64,000 nt of DNA from Warburgia ugandensis (taxonomy: Eukaryota; Streptophyta; Magnoliopsida; Canellales; Canellaceae): NCBI GenBank assembly GCA_035236585.1, contig CP141132.1, positions 61,043,880-61,107,879 of the forward strand, written 5' to 3'. Position 1 is the stretch's first letter; each line of letters opens with the position of its first letter. Shown in pieces: positions 49,663-62,216 of this stretch. The notes beneath the pieces were generated by a model. It was not told the DNA's origin. It did no database searches and saw only the letters and a list, made by a program, of their open reading frames with translations. The position numbers and the translations under genes are program-made.

Positions 49663-52320
49663 TGATAAGTGTTTAATTTTGCATAAAACCTTCCAATTAG
49701 TTACCCATGTGTTACAACTTTTAGGGGTAAATTAGGATTTTTAGACCAAAATTTGTAACACATGCGCTTTTGACCTAATGAAGCAAAAGTGTGATATTTT
49801 GTAGGTCCAGAAGCTAATCTGAGATAGTGATTAATCATATTTTTCCAAGATTTTATTACATTTTTTTGCTTTTTGTAGGAAGAGAGATGATGATTCGATG
49901 GCTGAGATTGATCAGTATGAAATTAAAGATCAAGATCAAAAGATCAAGTCAAAGCTTAAAAGTCATCAATTTAAAGTTCAAGATCATCTTTTGGATCAAA
50001 AATAGATGCAATTAAAAGACTTAAAGGTGTCCAAAGTGGGCTCATGAAGTAACCGATGCATTTCATCTCCTTTGCATGAAAGCCACTTAAGCCAAATTCA
50101 AGCCATGGACAAGGTGACAAGCTAAGGAAACAAGACAATACAAGAAAGCTTCCAAAGCCAGCTATGAAGCCAAGCTAATGGAGCATTCAAAGTTAGATAT
50201 CTAAGCCATCAATCTAAGCTAAATGGAGGGCTAGGATTGGAGAAAATTTAAGAAGAATATCAATGATATATTTTGAAGATAATCAAGGGAAATCTTGTTA
50301 AGATAAGATGAAATGTGGACCAATAGGATGAGAGCCTTCTATTTTTGGTGTTTTTCTCACTTTTATCTACCTTTTCCTCACTTTTCACCTCAGCCCTAAG
50401 ATGCACTATGAATTTCAAATTCTATTCTAAAGTTGCAGCTTTCTAAAACTCCATCACAATGCTACAACTCCATCTTAACTACCCAACCATTCTCCACCTC
50501 TTAAGAAACTACCCAGCCAACCATAATTCTTCACATCATTCTCCCCATCTCTTTCCTACCTAATTACCCCACCCATCTTCCTATTTTGGAGGAGATTCAA
50601 AGACTTTTGTAGGGGGAGATGCCCCTTCTTAAAAAGATGGCATCTCCTACCTACTCCACCTCCAAAGATGGCAGCCACCTATCCCTTGTTTCCTCATTTA
50701 AAACCCTAACTTGTCTTGACATCTTAGCCATCCAATTCCCCACTTTTAATCCCCACCAAACATCTATCCTAGGGCACCCTAGAAACTATAGGAGAGAAAT
50801 TATAAAAGATCCACACAAAATCAAAATATATAATATCTCTCTTGGAGGAAAAAGATGCCTCCTTCTCCTTGGAGGGAGGCGTCCTCTTCCTACCCGTCTC
50901 TCCTTCACCTTTTGCCTTAAATTTTCTCTCCTTTGGGTGGCTGCTACTTCTTCCTAAGGTGGTTGCACTTATCTAAGTTATTCAAATCATGGTCTTTAAT
51001 GTATTTGATTCTCCTTTCAAGGTTGGGTCATCTCACCTTCTCTCTTATTTAATCTTTGACTTTCATACTAGCATTTGCTCTACTTTCCTTTGTTTTTTCT
51101 TGCCTTAAAGACTAAGATTCAATGCTAGTTTTCCCTTTGAAGTGACAACCAAGGAAAGTCATCTTGAATCTAGTTTTTCCTTTTACCTTTCATTACCTTT
51201 TGGTTCTCTTTAGTTTCCATTGAATTCCAACCTAGTTTCCTTGAGTTTTTTTGAGTTTTGTCTTCTTTTTCCATAGGATTTGCCTTTGATTATTACACTT
51301 TGTGAAGGAGGAATCACGTTGATGGTTTAGTTTTGGATTTACAGTGAAAAAGAAAAAAAGTGGTGTGCTTTCATCAAAAGTGGAACACACCCTTTATGCA
51401 TTCACTTATATGCAAACCCTTCATGATTAATGAACTCTCACTTGGCTGATGAATGAGTATGAGTCTTTCTTACTTCTTACATGTTGAGGATATCTTGAAT
51501 TAGTATTACCTTGTGTTAAAATCAGCAAACAATTAAATCAAAAGTCTGTAGAAACCATGTGTTCAATCCAAAACTGGAATGCATGGTTTTGAAAAGATTA
51601 AAGGTTGAAGCATTGAATGATTTTATGAAAATTGATTGTTCCTTCATTGATTTTAGTATTCATTCAATCAAGCAAGATTTAGATGAGTTGTTGACTAATT
51701 AGATTCAAGTTGATTACCTTCATGCATGATAGGCAAGTAGTTTTAGTAGTGTTGATCTTGATTAGTTTATCTGCATATTGTGTTTAGGTTGTAGTTGTTA
51801 ACATTTCCTTTTCCATAATTTTAATTGTTTTATTTACAAGATTGAATGGTTAGGAAATTAGTTGTTTAATGCATGTTTCCTTAGGTTAGTTGTTAATTTC
51901 ATGCATAGGAAAGTTAAGCTAAGAAAGTTGTTAAATTGCACTTTAGGAAAGTTCACCCTAGGAAAGTTGCTTATTTGCATTTTTAGAAAGTTCTTAATTG
52001 AGGAAAGTCTTTAATTTGGGAAAGTTATAGATTTAGAAATTCTCATTTAGGAAATTTTTACTTTTGGAAAGTGCATATTTTAGGCAAGTTTTCAATTCTA
52101 GCATGTTTCTAATTTATGCATAATTTCTATTTTCATCTCCATGTTTGATTTCCATACTTAGATTAGAAGAAATATCTCTTGAATTTTGGCTAGGTTAGAT
52201 AGTTTAAAGTAGGGACCACTAATATCACATTCATTCAACCTCTGTTGGGATTGACCTCAGTAGTGTTCTCTATTGCAAATGATTCATGCGTTTGCGAGTC
52301 TTAACTTGGAATACACAACA
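49663..52320 (+). mobile_element. Solo LTR W, 2658 bp
   Basis: TG...CA ends (TGATAAGTG... to ...TACACAACA) with a perfect 5-bp target duplication CCTTG at 49658-49662 and 52321-52325. It splits LTR Y2, whose homology to Y1 continues without loss after it. The first bases are like those of GY3 (TGATAA...), and the end CACAACA suits the non-chromovirus Ty3/gypsy (Athila/Tat) LTRs. It contains no domain-bearing ORF; 50619-50957 is not recognised. The stretch 51940-52090 holds repeats of AGGAAAGTT at short intervals. Confidence 0.82.
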
Positions 52321-52474
52321 CCTTGTACCTTAAGGTGGTGGATTTCTCGTATCCTTAAAGTGGCGAGCCAGTTCTATACTTTAGCCTTGTGTCATTATGA
52401 TTAGTAGTTCTCCTACATCATTAGAGTGGCAAGCTATTTTAATATATTTTATTTTACCCAATTGTTTAGTATCA
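52321..52474 (+). mobile_element. LTR Y2, third fragment with LTR 3' end
   Basis: Continues Y1-homologous sequence (CCTTGTACCTTAAGGTGG matches 38280-38296) and ends at AGTATCA (52468-52474). The PBS that should follow is decayed to GGGTATTTACC. Confidence 0.6.
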
Positions 52475-54355
52475 AAGGGTATTTACCATCATAAATTTTG
52501 TGGGCTGTAATGTGGAATGCCTTGTCAGAAGTGATGACATCATTGTAGGAGTTGAGCTAGGTTAAGTTCACATCCCTTCCATAATAACTCTATTCTTACT
52601 TAGTTTAGTTGCAGTCATCAACTAGCAAGTAAAGCAAGTCATGTCATGTTCGGGAGTGGGTACAAAACTATGAAGAGATAATGAGCGTCATGCAAGAGAA
52701 TAGGTTTGGCCATCTATCATTAATGTCTCTTCAATGGGATAAAATTTGATTTGGATCCTAGCTTTATCTCCAACATTATAAAGAAGGAAAATTTTAAATT
52801 AGTTTGAGTTGGTTAGCATTGGACATATACAATGAGATTGATAAAGTATATTAGGTTATAAAAACCTTGTCACACATATAAGGGTCTCATTCCACTTGAA
52901 ACCAAAAAGGGGTTCAAGTAAAATAATCACAGACAGAACTAGAATCAGAGTGGAACTGAATAGTCTCATTAAAACTTTCTTTAGGAAAACAAAAAAATCA
53001 TAAAAGAATGAACTCATCATATCTTTATGAAAGGGAAGAATTTTGAATTCATCACATTAGATACACACTGTCCTAAATTAATGTGTTGACATCTACTCGA
53101 ACGTAAAGACATATAAACGTGAAAGATTGGTGAAGCAATTTGTTTGAATGAAAAAAAGTATCCCATGAATCTACTATCAGACAAGCAGTTTCATCTCAAA
53201 AGTTGGAACCAGATACACACGAAGGTGAAATTGGTCACCAATTTTCTCTTCAAAGAAGAAGTTTGGCACCACTAGCATCAGACAATCTCAAGGCCCCAAA
53301 AGAGGAGTTTAGCACACACTGACACTTGACAGTCTCAATAGGCAAAAGAAGATTTCTAGCACCATTGGCACCTAATGGTCTCAAAGGCTTTGAAAGAAGG
53401 CATCCAAGGCAACTAGAACTAGATCGTCTCAAACCTCTTTAATAAAGAGTTTGGTACCAATAGCACCAAACAATTTCAGCCTCTCTTCATGTGGTGTCAG
53501 ATGGTCATTTCTATAGCAACTGAAATTCAACAAATGGGAGCATTGGGTGCCTCTTTCCTATGGTAATGATTACATAATAGCATCAAACACAATTGTAGAA
53601 ATAACCTTGGTTGGTGCTAAGTAGTCTTCTAATTGGCAACAGTTGCTTATAAGGGTATTTTTTATTGGTGCCACAGCTATGGTAGTTAGTATTTTGGTGG
53701 GCCAGCCTCATTGACTATGAAAAATAACTAATAGGGCACCCAAAACTATAAATAGGGGTTCTCTCCTTCATTCCAACATCTAGAATCAACTCTAGGTTGA
53801 AGAAATTCTCTTAAAGAAGTCTAGTTCACTCTCCTCTCTCTCTACTAATAAGGGTGAGAAGCTATGTTTTCTTACTATTTCTAGGTGTTTAAAAGGGACA
53901 TGAGTATAGGTCCAATGAGTCTATACTCCCAAGGGTTGTAGCCATTACTTGTTTTGGTAAATGCACTCTAAATTTGTGACTTACATTTGGTCTTTAGGGG
54001 TTTTAGCCATTACTCATTATGTTATATGCTCCCCAGGACCCTGGCTTGGACCTTCTAGGTTTGTCCATTTATGGTGATGCCTGTGGCTAACCATCATGGG
54101 CTTTAGACCATACTCATCTTAGACATGATCCTACTACCTAAGGGATTGACCAATCATGTTTAGACCATTCAAATCTAAGTCAATTAGTGGCTAAATACTA
54201 AGCTTGGTTTATGTTGGCATTACTTCCACCTAACCCAGCCTAGGCATAGGCCATGGAGATCAAATTTCTTAGCATGAGTATGTGTTAGTCAACACCATTC
54301 ATGCTTAAGGCCTTACAATCTTGGGAACCTTATGACATATTGTTATTTGGACCTC
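52475..54355. other. Non-coding region following Y2
   Basis: No gag or pol motif was found. It should be the internal region of the Y element if that is intact. The only distinctive structure is the minisatellite at 53258-53510. A weak tail of the same motif (a TGGTGCC/TAGTCTTCTAA type) extends to 53690. Confidence 0.45.
53258..53510. repeat. Minisatellite, unit about 46 bp, five or more copies
   Basis: Units start near 53261, 53307, 53352, 53402 and 53448 with GTTTGGCACCACTAGCATCA and variants, then a GACAATCTCAA-like segment and an AAAGAAG-like tail. Divergence between units is high. The minus frame at 53250-53432 is produced by these repeats (LGANGARNLLL, LSDASGAKLLL). Confidence 0.65.
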
Positions 54356-57300
54356 TGTAATAACCCTAAATTTTAAAATCTTGTTTTATGTAAATTTTAT
54401 TGAAAAGAAAGGATAAAATATAATTTTATTCTTTAAATTCTAATAAATAAGATTTTATAGAAGCTAAATAAAGTGTTGAAACCTTAATAATTGGATTGTA
54501 CTTGAAAAATGGAATCTAACGATACTAAGGACCAAAACAAAGTTCAGATGAAAAAGTTATGAACATTTGAAGTTGAGTGGTATTTTGGTAAATTTTCAAG
54601 TTGGCCTCCCTTGCTAGAGAAACAAGTCGGTGATTGCGCCTACCTGAGAATCAACAATAAAAGTGCCCTTCCCTTTCCTCCATCGCATTTCCCCTCATTC
54701 CTCCCCAGACTCCATCTCTTTCCCCTCTCCTTTTCCCCTTCTTCTCCCTCCGATTAACTCCTTTCTTCTCCATCTCCATCTCCAGCTCTTCCTTTTTCTC
54801 CATCATTTTTTCGGCAAACCTAATCCACTAAAAACACCAAATCTTACCTTCTCTGACCAAATTAGGTATTCCCTCTCCCTTTTCTCTCCCTCTTTTCCTT
54901 TTTTCAGCATCCCTTTCACATATCCCAGCCAGATCTGCTCTCATCGGTCAGCAATCCACCAGTGAAAATAGATATGTTGGATCTCACAAGGAACCACAGC
55001 AAGGACAGCTCAGATGGAAGATCTGAGTTGTCTGATGAGATTGTGGGACTCCAAAATGCTGAAAACCTCAAAAATAGTAAAAATTAAAATTATCTTGAAC
55101 ATTGATAAGTGACCAGAATGATCAAATAGTCTGGATCGAACCATCTCATCCTGGTTGACTTGATCGGTGAATAGGACTCACCCTAATGACGCAGCACGGA
55201 GACGCATCCCCATGCATGTGTGCACATGCGAAGTGGTCACAGTTTTGCTAAGATGCCATTGCATCTTGTAAACTAAGATGCTCCTTAGTGAGTTTATATC
55301 ACCAAGACTCACCGAAATGTCCTAGAGCCTGTGTTTAGCTCCAATGCATCCTCGTGATGTCAATTCTAATATGTTTCAGTCCAAATTTAAATATGAACCA
55401 TTTAAAAATATCTAAAGCACAAAATCTTTATTAAGAAGGCTATACAAGTTCAATTTATGATAAAAAAAGATCCATTGGTTTCGTCTTGACAACATGGACC
55501 TAATTATACAAAAAAAAAAAAGGATCAGAGGACACTTTTAACTGATTGTGACCTAGAAACTATAAAGATTTCACATATCTGTTAGATTAAAGATGATCAA
55601 ACTCCAAGAAGTGATCAATTAGATAATGTAGTAGGCCTATATAAATAGATCGACCCTGAATTAAGGATATCAATCCTTGAACCATGGATTTGACCAATCA
55701 GAATTATGTCTGACCATCCATCATCATCTAGCACATGATCTATCATCTAATGTCTGATCTATGAACAAATCAACAAACTCTCACATGATCCAATCGTTAA
55801 TCAATCACCAAAACTCATATCTGTGACCATATAACCTTTTGATCTAACCATGAATCGACCATTAGATGCTAGATCTGCAACCAATCCATCCTTTTAAGAT
55901 GATCTAACCCATGATCAACTACCTAACACCTTGATCATCCATTGATTTGAGCTTCCATTTATATTTGACCATAGATCTAACACTTAATATGAGCTGTTCA
56001 TTCTTGAATTTTTTATCAAAGGTGATCAAACCAATCAAGCCACATCAGACACAATGTCATACATAGATTTAAGCAATCAGAGGTACGACCGCTATTGTGT
56101 CTTACTTAAATTAAGTAAATTCCATTTTTACCTTCATTAAGCCTAATAAATTATAAACAAAAAAAATTAGAAAATAAACAAGATTAGAATGGATTAAACC
56201 TTAGAAAGAATAATTGTGCTATTTATATTATAGATTAATTTAATAGTTAGATTGTTCTAATGACCTTAGATTCAAAGATTTGATATCAGGATGACTTGGA
56301 ACTATTGACTTGACATATCATAATTCAAACAAACAATCAGATCATTAAATCAAACATTGATAAATGAAATAAATTATCTGTAAATTATAGAATAATAGAA
56401 ATTGAGGATAATTAGATGATCTAAACCATTTATCTTTTATCAACAGTCAATTATGACAAAAACAAAGAGGAATACCTATGATCAGAAAGTGTGAAGGCAT
56501 GATCACCATACTAAGGGTGGTTAAAGACTAAATAAGTAATAATTAAGAAATTGTAAGAAAGATAAATGACATTGTAATGTACATGTGTTGAACTAAGCTT
56601 ATTGAGCATTTTGAGGATTGGGATAATTGTGTTTGAGTAAGTAGTTTTAACATCTATTTGCCATTAGGATTTTGAGCATGTCATCAACTTTACTAAGGTG
56701 CGTAGATTTTAAATAATTAAATCATTTGATTATCATGCTTTCAATTTGAGGCTACTTGGCTATCATAAAAGTCATATTTTGTCATGTTGCATTATTTTAG
56801 CTTTAAAATAATGCAATATTTGCAATGAGACATGTGATTTATGAATATGTACTTTCATAACCATGATGCATAATTTTACATGGAAAATGAAAATGATGTT
56901 GCTCATTCTATTACACGTATTTCTGTATTTTTAAAATAAATTATTATACTTGAAATTGCATCGATCCCATGATTAGAGATGGTTCAAGGAAATGCATGGT
57001 TTTGTATGATATATGATTTAATAATATTTTGATTGAGATATATGTTTGTTCAGGCTAATGAGCCTGGTGGGCACTATGCTAAGAAGTTGTATGGGTTTGG
57101 CATCCTTTCCTCTGACCACCAACGGTGATAGGTATCCGTGCCCAAAGAGCCACCTATTTTTCTTGACTGATGTGGAAGGAAAATAACCATTGGAGGTGTT
57201 CATGACAACCCCTTTTGAGACATATCCACAGTTGTTGTGGAGGTTGGTCTCCAGATGTCGGAAACACACAATTTAGTTAGTTGGTCGTGAGCATAGTATT

Positions 57301-58197
57301 TTATAAGATTTTTGTTTTGTGACCCCACATAGATTGGCATTATGATAGTCTTTAGATGAGTACTCATGACCAACAGGTTAATGAGTTCGCCAGGGTGCAT
57401 ATGTGCACATGATGATGATATTGTCTGTACGAGATTCTCGATGTTCGCAATTTAATACTATTTTAATTTTTTGAGGATCTTATGGCATTTGAATTTTCAA
57501 GTTAAATAGAGGATCTTTCACACAATTTATGAGTTATGCATTCATGTGATTTTGTTATACATTATATATTACAAATTATGTGAGTTTACCATGGAGATTC
57601 GGTCATTTGAAGAATATACATTTAAAATCATGCATGTTTTATATTGATATTATTTGAAATGTTTTAGCATGAAACTATAACATGAGGTTGACATGTGATT
57701 TCAATTATGTTTCTTATCTCTAATCCATTCATTATATTCTTTCGAACTGCATGAAAGATTATTTGAAATATTATTAGAATTGGATTTCAAAATTTGGTAA
57801 AATAGATGTGAGACTACCTACACAAGCGCAAGCTTGTTGAGATATGGTAAATTGTTTACAATACCTCAAGTTTTTAAAGAATTTGACTTAAGGGAAAGCA
57901 ATTCGAGGTGGATGAAAATCTGAATAAAGACAATAGTGTAACATACTATAATCAATGTAAGTATGTGACTTATCCTTTTTGAACATGTATATGTGATTAT
58001 TACAGTTGGACTGCGAGTTGTGACTGGCTAGATCTAAGATGCATATATGTTTGTTTTAGTTTTAAATAAAAAAATCCTTAGTTCTTTTGTTTCTTTGAAA
58101 TTAAATGACACTCAAGATTTTCTAAATGAATTTAAAACAAAAAGTTTCTTCTGTTGCACTACATTGTTTTTAATAAAATTATTTTCAAAGAGAGATC
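54356..58197 (+). mobile_element. Element Z, 5' LTR (3' end lost)
   Basis: It begins TGTAATAACCCTAAATTTT and matches the LTR at 62217 for at least 1.7 kb (to the end of the window). It also matches X1/X2: a module at 57055-57272 equals 42699-42935, and the final part (AATTAAATGACACTCAAG, 58103) equals X2 at 43645. Homology ends at about 58197 before the expected CA end. The CT-rich block at 54660-54960 includes a frame of Pro/Ser/Phe residues that is low complexity. Confidence 0.75.
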
Positions 58198-60989
58198 AAT
58201 TTTACATGTCCAAGAGTCACATATGACTAGAATAAGTAAGAACAAGTATTCTAAATACGGGTTGTAGGGATGAATAGTATAGGAAATGTTATCAAATGAG
58301 AAAGAAATAAATCACAAGAAAGTTGAAGAAAAAGAGAGTTGGATTTAACAAAGGCATTGGAAGATACAAACCTTATCAAAATCAAGCCTAAACTACTTAG
58401 GGTTAAGAAGTTATGAGTAGTGGAGTAAACAGGGAAACTATTAACCTTTGTAGGTATAAATAAATAAATAATTATATGAGACTCATCAATTATTAGAGTG
58501 AATAAGAAGAATATAGTATCCTTTGGATGATATCTTTAATAGATAACCCTGTCTTATACTAGATCTATTAAATTGATAATTATGGAGAACTTAGCTTGAT
58601 GCTGGATGAACTACATTGGACTTTGTGACAAGTAACTGCTATCTTACAATGACAACCAGAGTAGATTAGAAAATAATTATAGTAAATGATATTTTATGTG
58701 ATCTAAAGGAACACGACATGGATGTAAAAGACTGAATTAGAGTGCTACTACAAGGAATTTGACTAGAACATAGTTAATAGAAGATTTTGATGATAATTTT
58801 CTTGAGAATATTTGATTTGTGATGATAGATTGATCATGGAATTTAAATGCGAAGTCCGATTTTGATCTAAAATGGTTTTTTTGAGATTTGGGAGGCCACA
58901 AAAGTCTGATTTTTGATCCATAAGGTCCATTGAAATTTTCTTGACAACATGGACATGATTTTAGCATTAAAATCTTGATATGATCACATCTAGCCAGATC
59001 AAATTTATGAAATAGCACCAAATCACTTAGATCAGGCCAATCAAGGGATGATCAGGCCCTAGAACTTGAACAATTAGGTAATCTAGGTAAGAAATAAGGG
59101 TTCTAAAGATCAGATTAGGTGTATTTATCCTAAGAATTGATCTGGACCATTTAACTAATGCAAATCTTGGAAATTTATTGATCTGAGGGTGATCTGACCA
59201 TCGGATCAAGGTGTAAACTTTAGATACACACTAAAATGAGTAGATGAAAATGAAATAGGACTGATTAATAATAATTAAAGTTAGAATTAATGATCTAATC
59301 ATAAATAGAAGTCTTAAAGAATGATCCAACGGTTGGATCGCCATAGATTCCACTAAGATGAAATAAATAACGCGAAATAGTACTGTGATATTGACAGGTA
59401 CATCAGAGCATGCGAGTTAAGAGGATTACATGCTTGATTAGGTTATCTCTCGTTAAGGTAGGTGACAACATTTAATGTTGCATTTTATTTTTCTAAAATC
59501 CCTTATCATGATTGATTGCGATTGGTTGTCACATGTTTATCTATTTCGAATGCTTGTAAATTGCAAAGTTTTATGCCATGATTTGATATGAGATTTTGAT
59601 AGTGCATTGAATGGGTTTTTTTCATGATCGATTGTTTTATGGTATTGATGAGGCATATCTTATGTTTAATGAGTAACTATCTTTCTTTATTGCATCACTA
59701 AGATTGGTGATTTTTTTTTTCATACAATCGGTGTGGAGGCGTGGTGGGTCCTTGAGAGGCTAACCCTGGGATGAGGGGCGTGCTTTGGGGATTGTGAGCC
59801 ACGAATGCACTTGGTTTTACAAGATATGGGACTTCTATATTTTGTGATTTATGATGGGTGCTCTCACCCGATGGATGTCCTGCTAGGAGGGAGTAGGGCT
59901 GGCCATCCACCCTCTGAATTTATGATGTGATAGACACCTGCCCACAAATGGCTTTCAGTAGGGGTTTGGTAACATGGGTAGTCCACACTACCGGTCTGAG
60001 CCTTCCCGTGGGGATAGACGTTAAGTCTCCTGTTATAGTGTTGACGGGAAGTGGCAGTTGTTGAGACCTTGGATTGGTTGCCACTGCAGCATGATGATCC
60101 ATACTCTTGTTCTATATGCTTGCATGATGAGCATTGAGATGTTATTGTATGCTTGGGTGTGATGATACTCAAAGGATTGATATGAGTACTCATGATCTAT
60201 TATATGAGTATATGGGATACTCATGGGACCCACGTACCTTGGGGTGCTGTGCTTGTTTATTGTATGCTCATTGAGATTTGAACATATCATATGGTATACT
60301 CATGAGATTCATGTTTTATCACACATGATGTTTTTGCTTATGATAATTATATTCCATGGATATCATGATCTACATTTTTATCAGTATTGTTATTCAATTT
60401 GCTTTTTATGCTTCATTGTTATTACATTGAATATCTATGTACCTACAAAAGCAATAGCTTGCTGAGGCATTGTTTCATTTTGCAATGCCTCAGATACCAA
60501 GCGCGGCAGCATGAAAGGCAAGGGCGTGGAAGGACAGTGATAGCAGTGGTGACCACTTTGATTTGGTTGATAAATATCTCGATGTGAGTGATTAGATGGA
60601 CTACATTTTGAACTTATTTTATGGATAGTATACTCCATTAGATGAGTTTGATTATGATATATATATATATTATGGACATGTCTTTAAGTATGGTGGAATG
60701 TGATGATGGATAGACCCTGGGCCACATTATTATACTTTTAGATATTTATTGTTTAAAAATAAAGGCGTCATTGATTTTGATATTGGATTTGATATTAGTA
60801 TTATTTTAAATTTATTGCTACGTACTTATATTTATCTCATAATCGTGGTTGCAATGTTTTCAAAAAAGGAAATAACTCCTAAGGAATTTTAAGTGAATGT
60901 TTTATATAATATAGTAAATAAAACCTTTTCACTCTAGGATCTTGACTATATTTATTATTATTTATAAAAAAGAAATCCAGGGTGTTACA
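58198..60989 (+). mobile_element. Second related LTR, 3' part, inside Z
   Basis: This ends in GGGTGTTACA at 60989, the inverted counterpart of the TGTAATAACCC start. From about 58780 it has the same type of A/T-rich GATC-containing sequence as other Z/X LTRs (CTTGACAACATGGAC, 58942, as at 55485). A GC-rich module at 59700-60110 sits where X and Z have theirs but differs in sequence. No TGTAAT start was found between 58198 and 58780. Some small open frames (59698-60638) overlap this module and are not genes. Confidence 0.5.
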
Positions 60990-62200
60990 CTTACCTGGTT
61001 GAAAAATCTTACGAAAATGATGAGATGAACTATTAAAATTAGAATTTTATTAGACCCATTATTTTTATTAGAAGACACTAGTGATCCTCGTTAATAAAAA
61101 GGATAAGTTGATAATACCTTACATTACTATTACATGATTGAATGGAGTTATAATGAGGAATAAGAAGTATATATATTTATGAAAAGTGACTCGTCCACTC
61201 AATTTTCATCCACTGGAGTATTATCAAGTATCAACTTGAGGTCTTGATATCATAGAGGAGGATTACAAGAGTAAATATCTCAAGGTCATTACTTAGCAAT
61301 GGATTTAAGTGTCATTACCTTAGAATAATGTCGTTTAGGCTAACAAATATTTATAGGTAGCATGAACTAGGTATTCCAACCATTTCTTAATAAACTTGTT
61401 AGTATATTAATAAGCAACACCTTAAACTATATGATACATTAAGAGGAATATTAAGAATACTTATACACAAGTCTTCACTAAAGGAAGACGTCCTACTAGG
61501 CTACCCATTAGATCCAGTGATAGCTAAGTCAGAAATGAAACAAGAAAAGATCTAAAATAGTAACATAATGACAAAATTTCTTAAACCTTACTAGACGCTA
61601 TGATAGTGTATTGGAATGATTATTATTTTACTATTAATTAAGATAATAATTAAGGACAAAAGATGGTATGAGCTGACATGTGAAAGGCAAATTTTTAGAA
61701 ATTGAAGGAATCAACCATTGCATCGATACTTATGCTACCTCCTGATAAAGAGAAAACATGTGTCCAAGAAGTAGCTTGATAGAGGTATTGAGGTAAAGCA
61801 CTCACTGTAGACCTAGCAGTGACACCCATCATTAAAAACACTTACAGACAGATAATGTTGAGGCACAACTTTGATTGAGGAATCAAGTCTCATGTGAAAA
61901 ATGAAAGAAAGCATTCGAATACATTGATGATTATAGTGCTAACAAATGTAAACAATAACAATAATAATAATAACAACATAATTAAATATTAAAGTTAAAA
62001 ATTATAATTTCTTGAGATAGATATTAACTAAAGTGTTAAAGGATTTAGAATAAAATGAAAGAACAACTAAGATCTCTTAGGTGGAATGTTTGTTCAAAAA
62101 TTGTTTAATTGAAAATTTAAAAATTGATGATAAAGTAAGAAATACATATGCATAATTATTTTAGGAATGACATAGAAAGAAATTTTTAGGATGAAAATTT
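60990..62200 (+). pseudogene. Element Z internal region: decayed gypsy RT
   Basis: At 61200-61480, with several frame changes, the sequence reads LSSINLRS-x-YHRGG, ISQGHYLAMDLSVITL and VFQPFLNKLVSILISNTLNY. These match the gypsy RT motifs FSKIDLRSGYHQ, GHYEFLVMPFGLTN, and the box after VFxPxLDxFVVVFIDDILIYS. The catalytic FIDD is now LISN. Just before the PPT, NF-x-DENFLRGKG resembles the C-terminal end of Del/Tekay chromovirus polyproteins (FEDEI...GE). The rest of pol, including integrase, is missing or unreadable. Confidence 0.6.
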
Positions 62201-62216
62201 CTTAAGGGGGAAAGGA
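62201..62216 (+). promoter_or_regulatory. Polypurine tract of element Z
   Basis: CTTAAGGGGGAAAGGA directly precedes the TGTAATAACCC LTR start. Confidence 0.75.

Noticed and set aside
54663-54965. Pro/Ser/Phe-rich ORF of 100 aa
   Set aside because: It comes from the CT-rich block of the Z LTR; the matching block at 62640 is not kept in the same frame.
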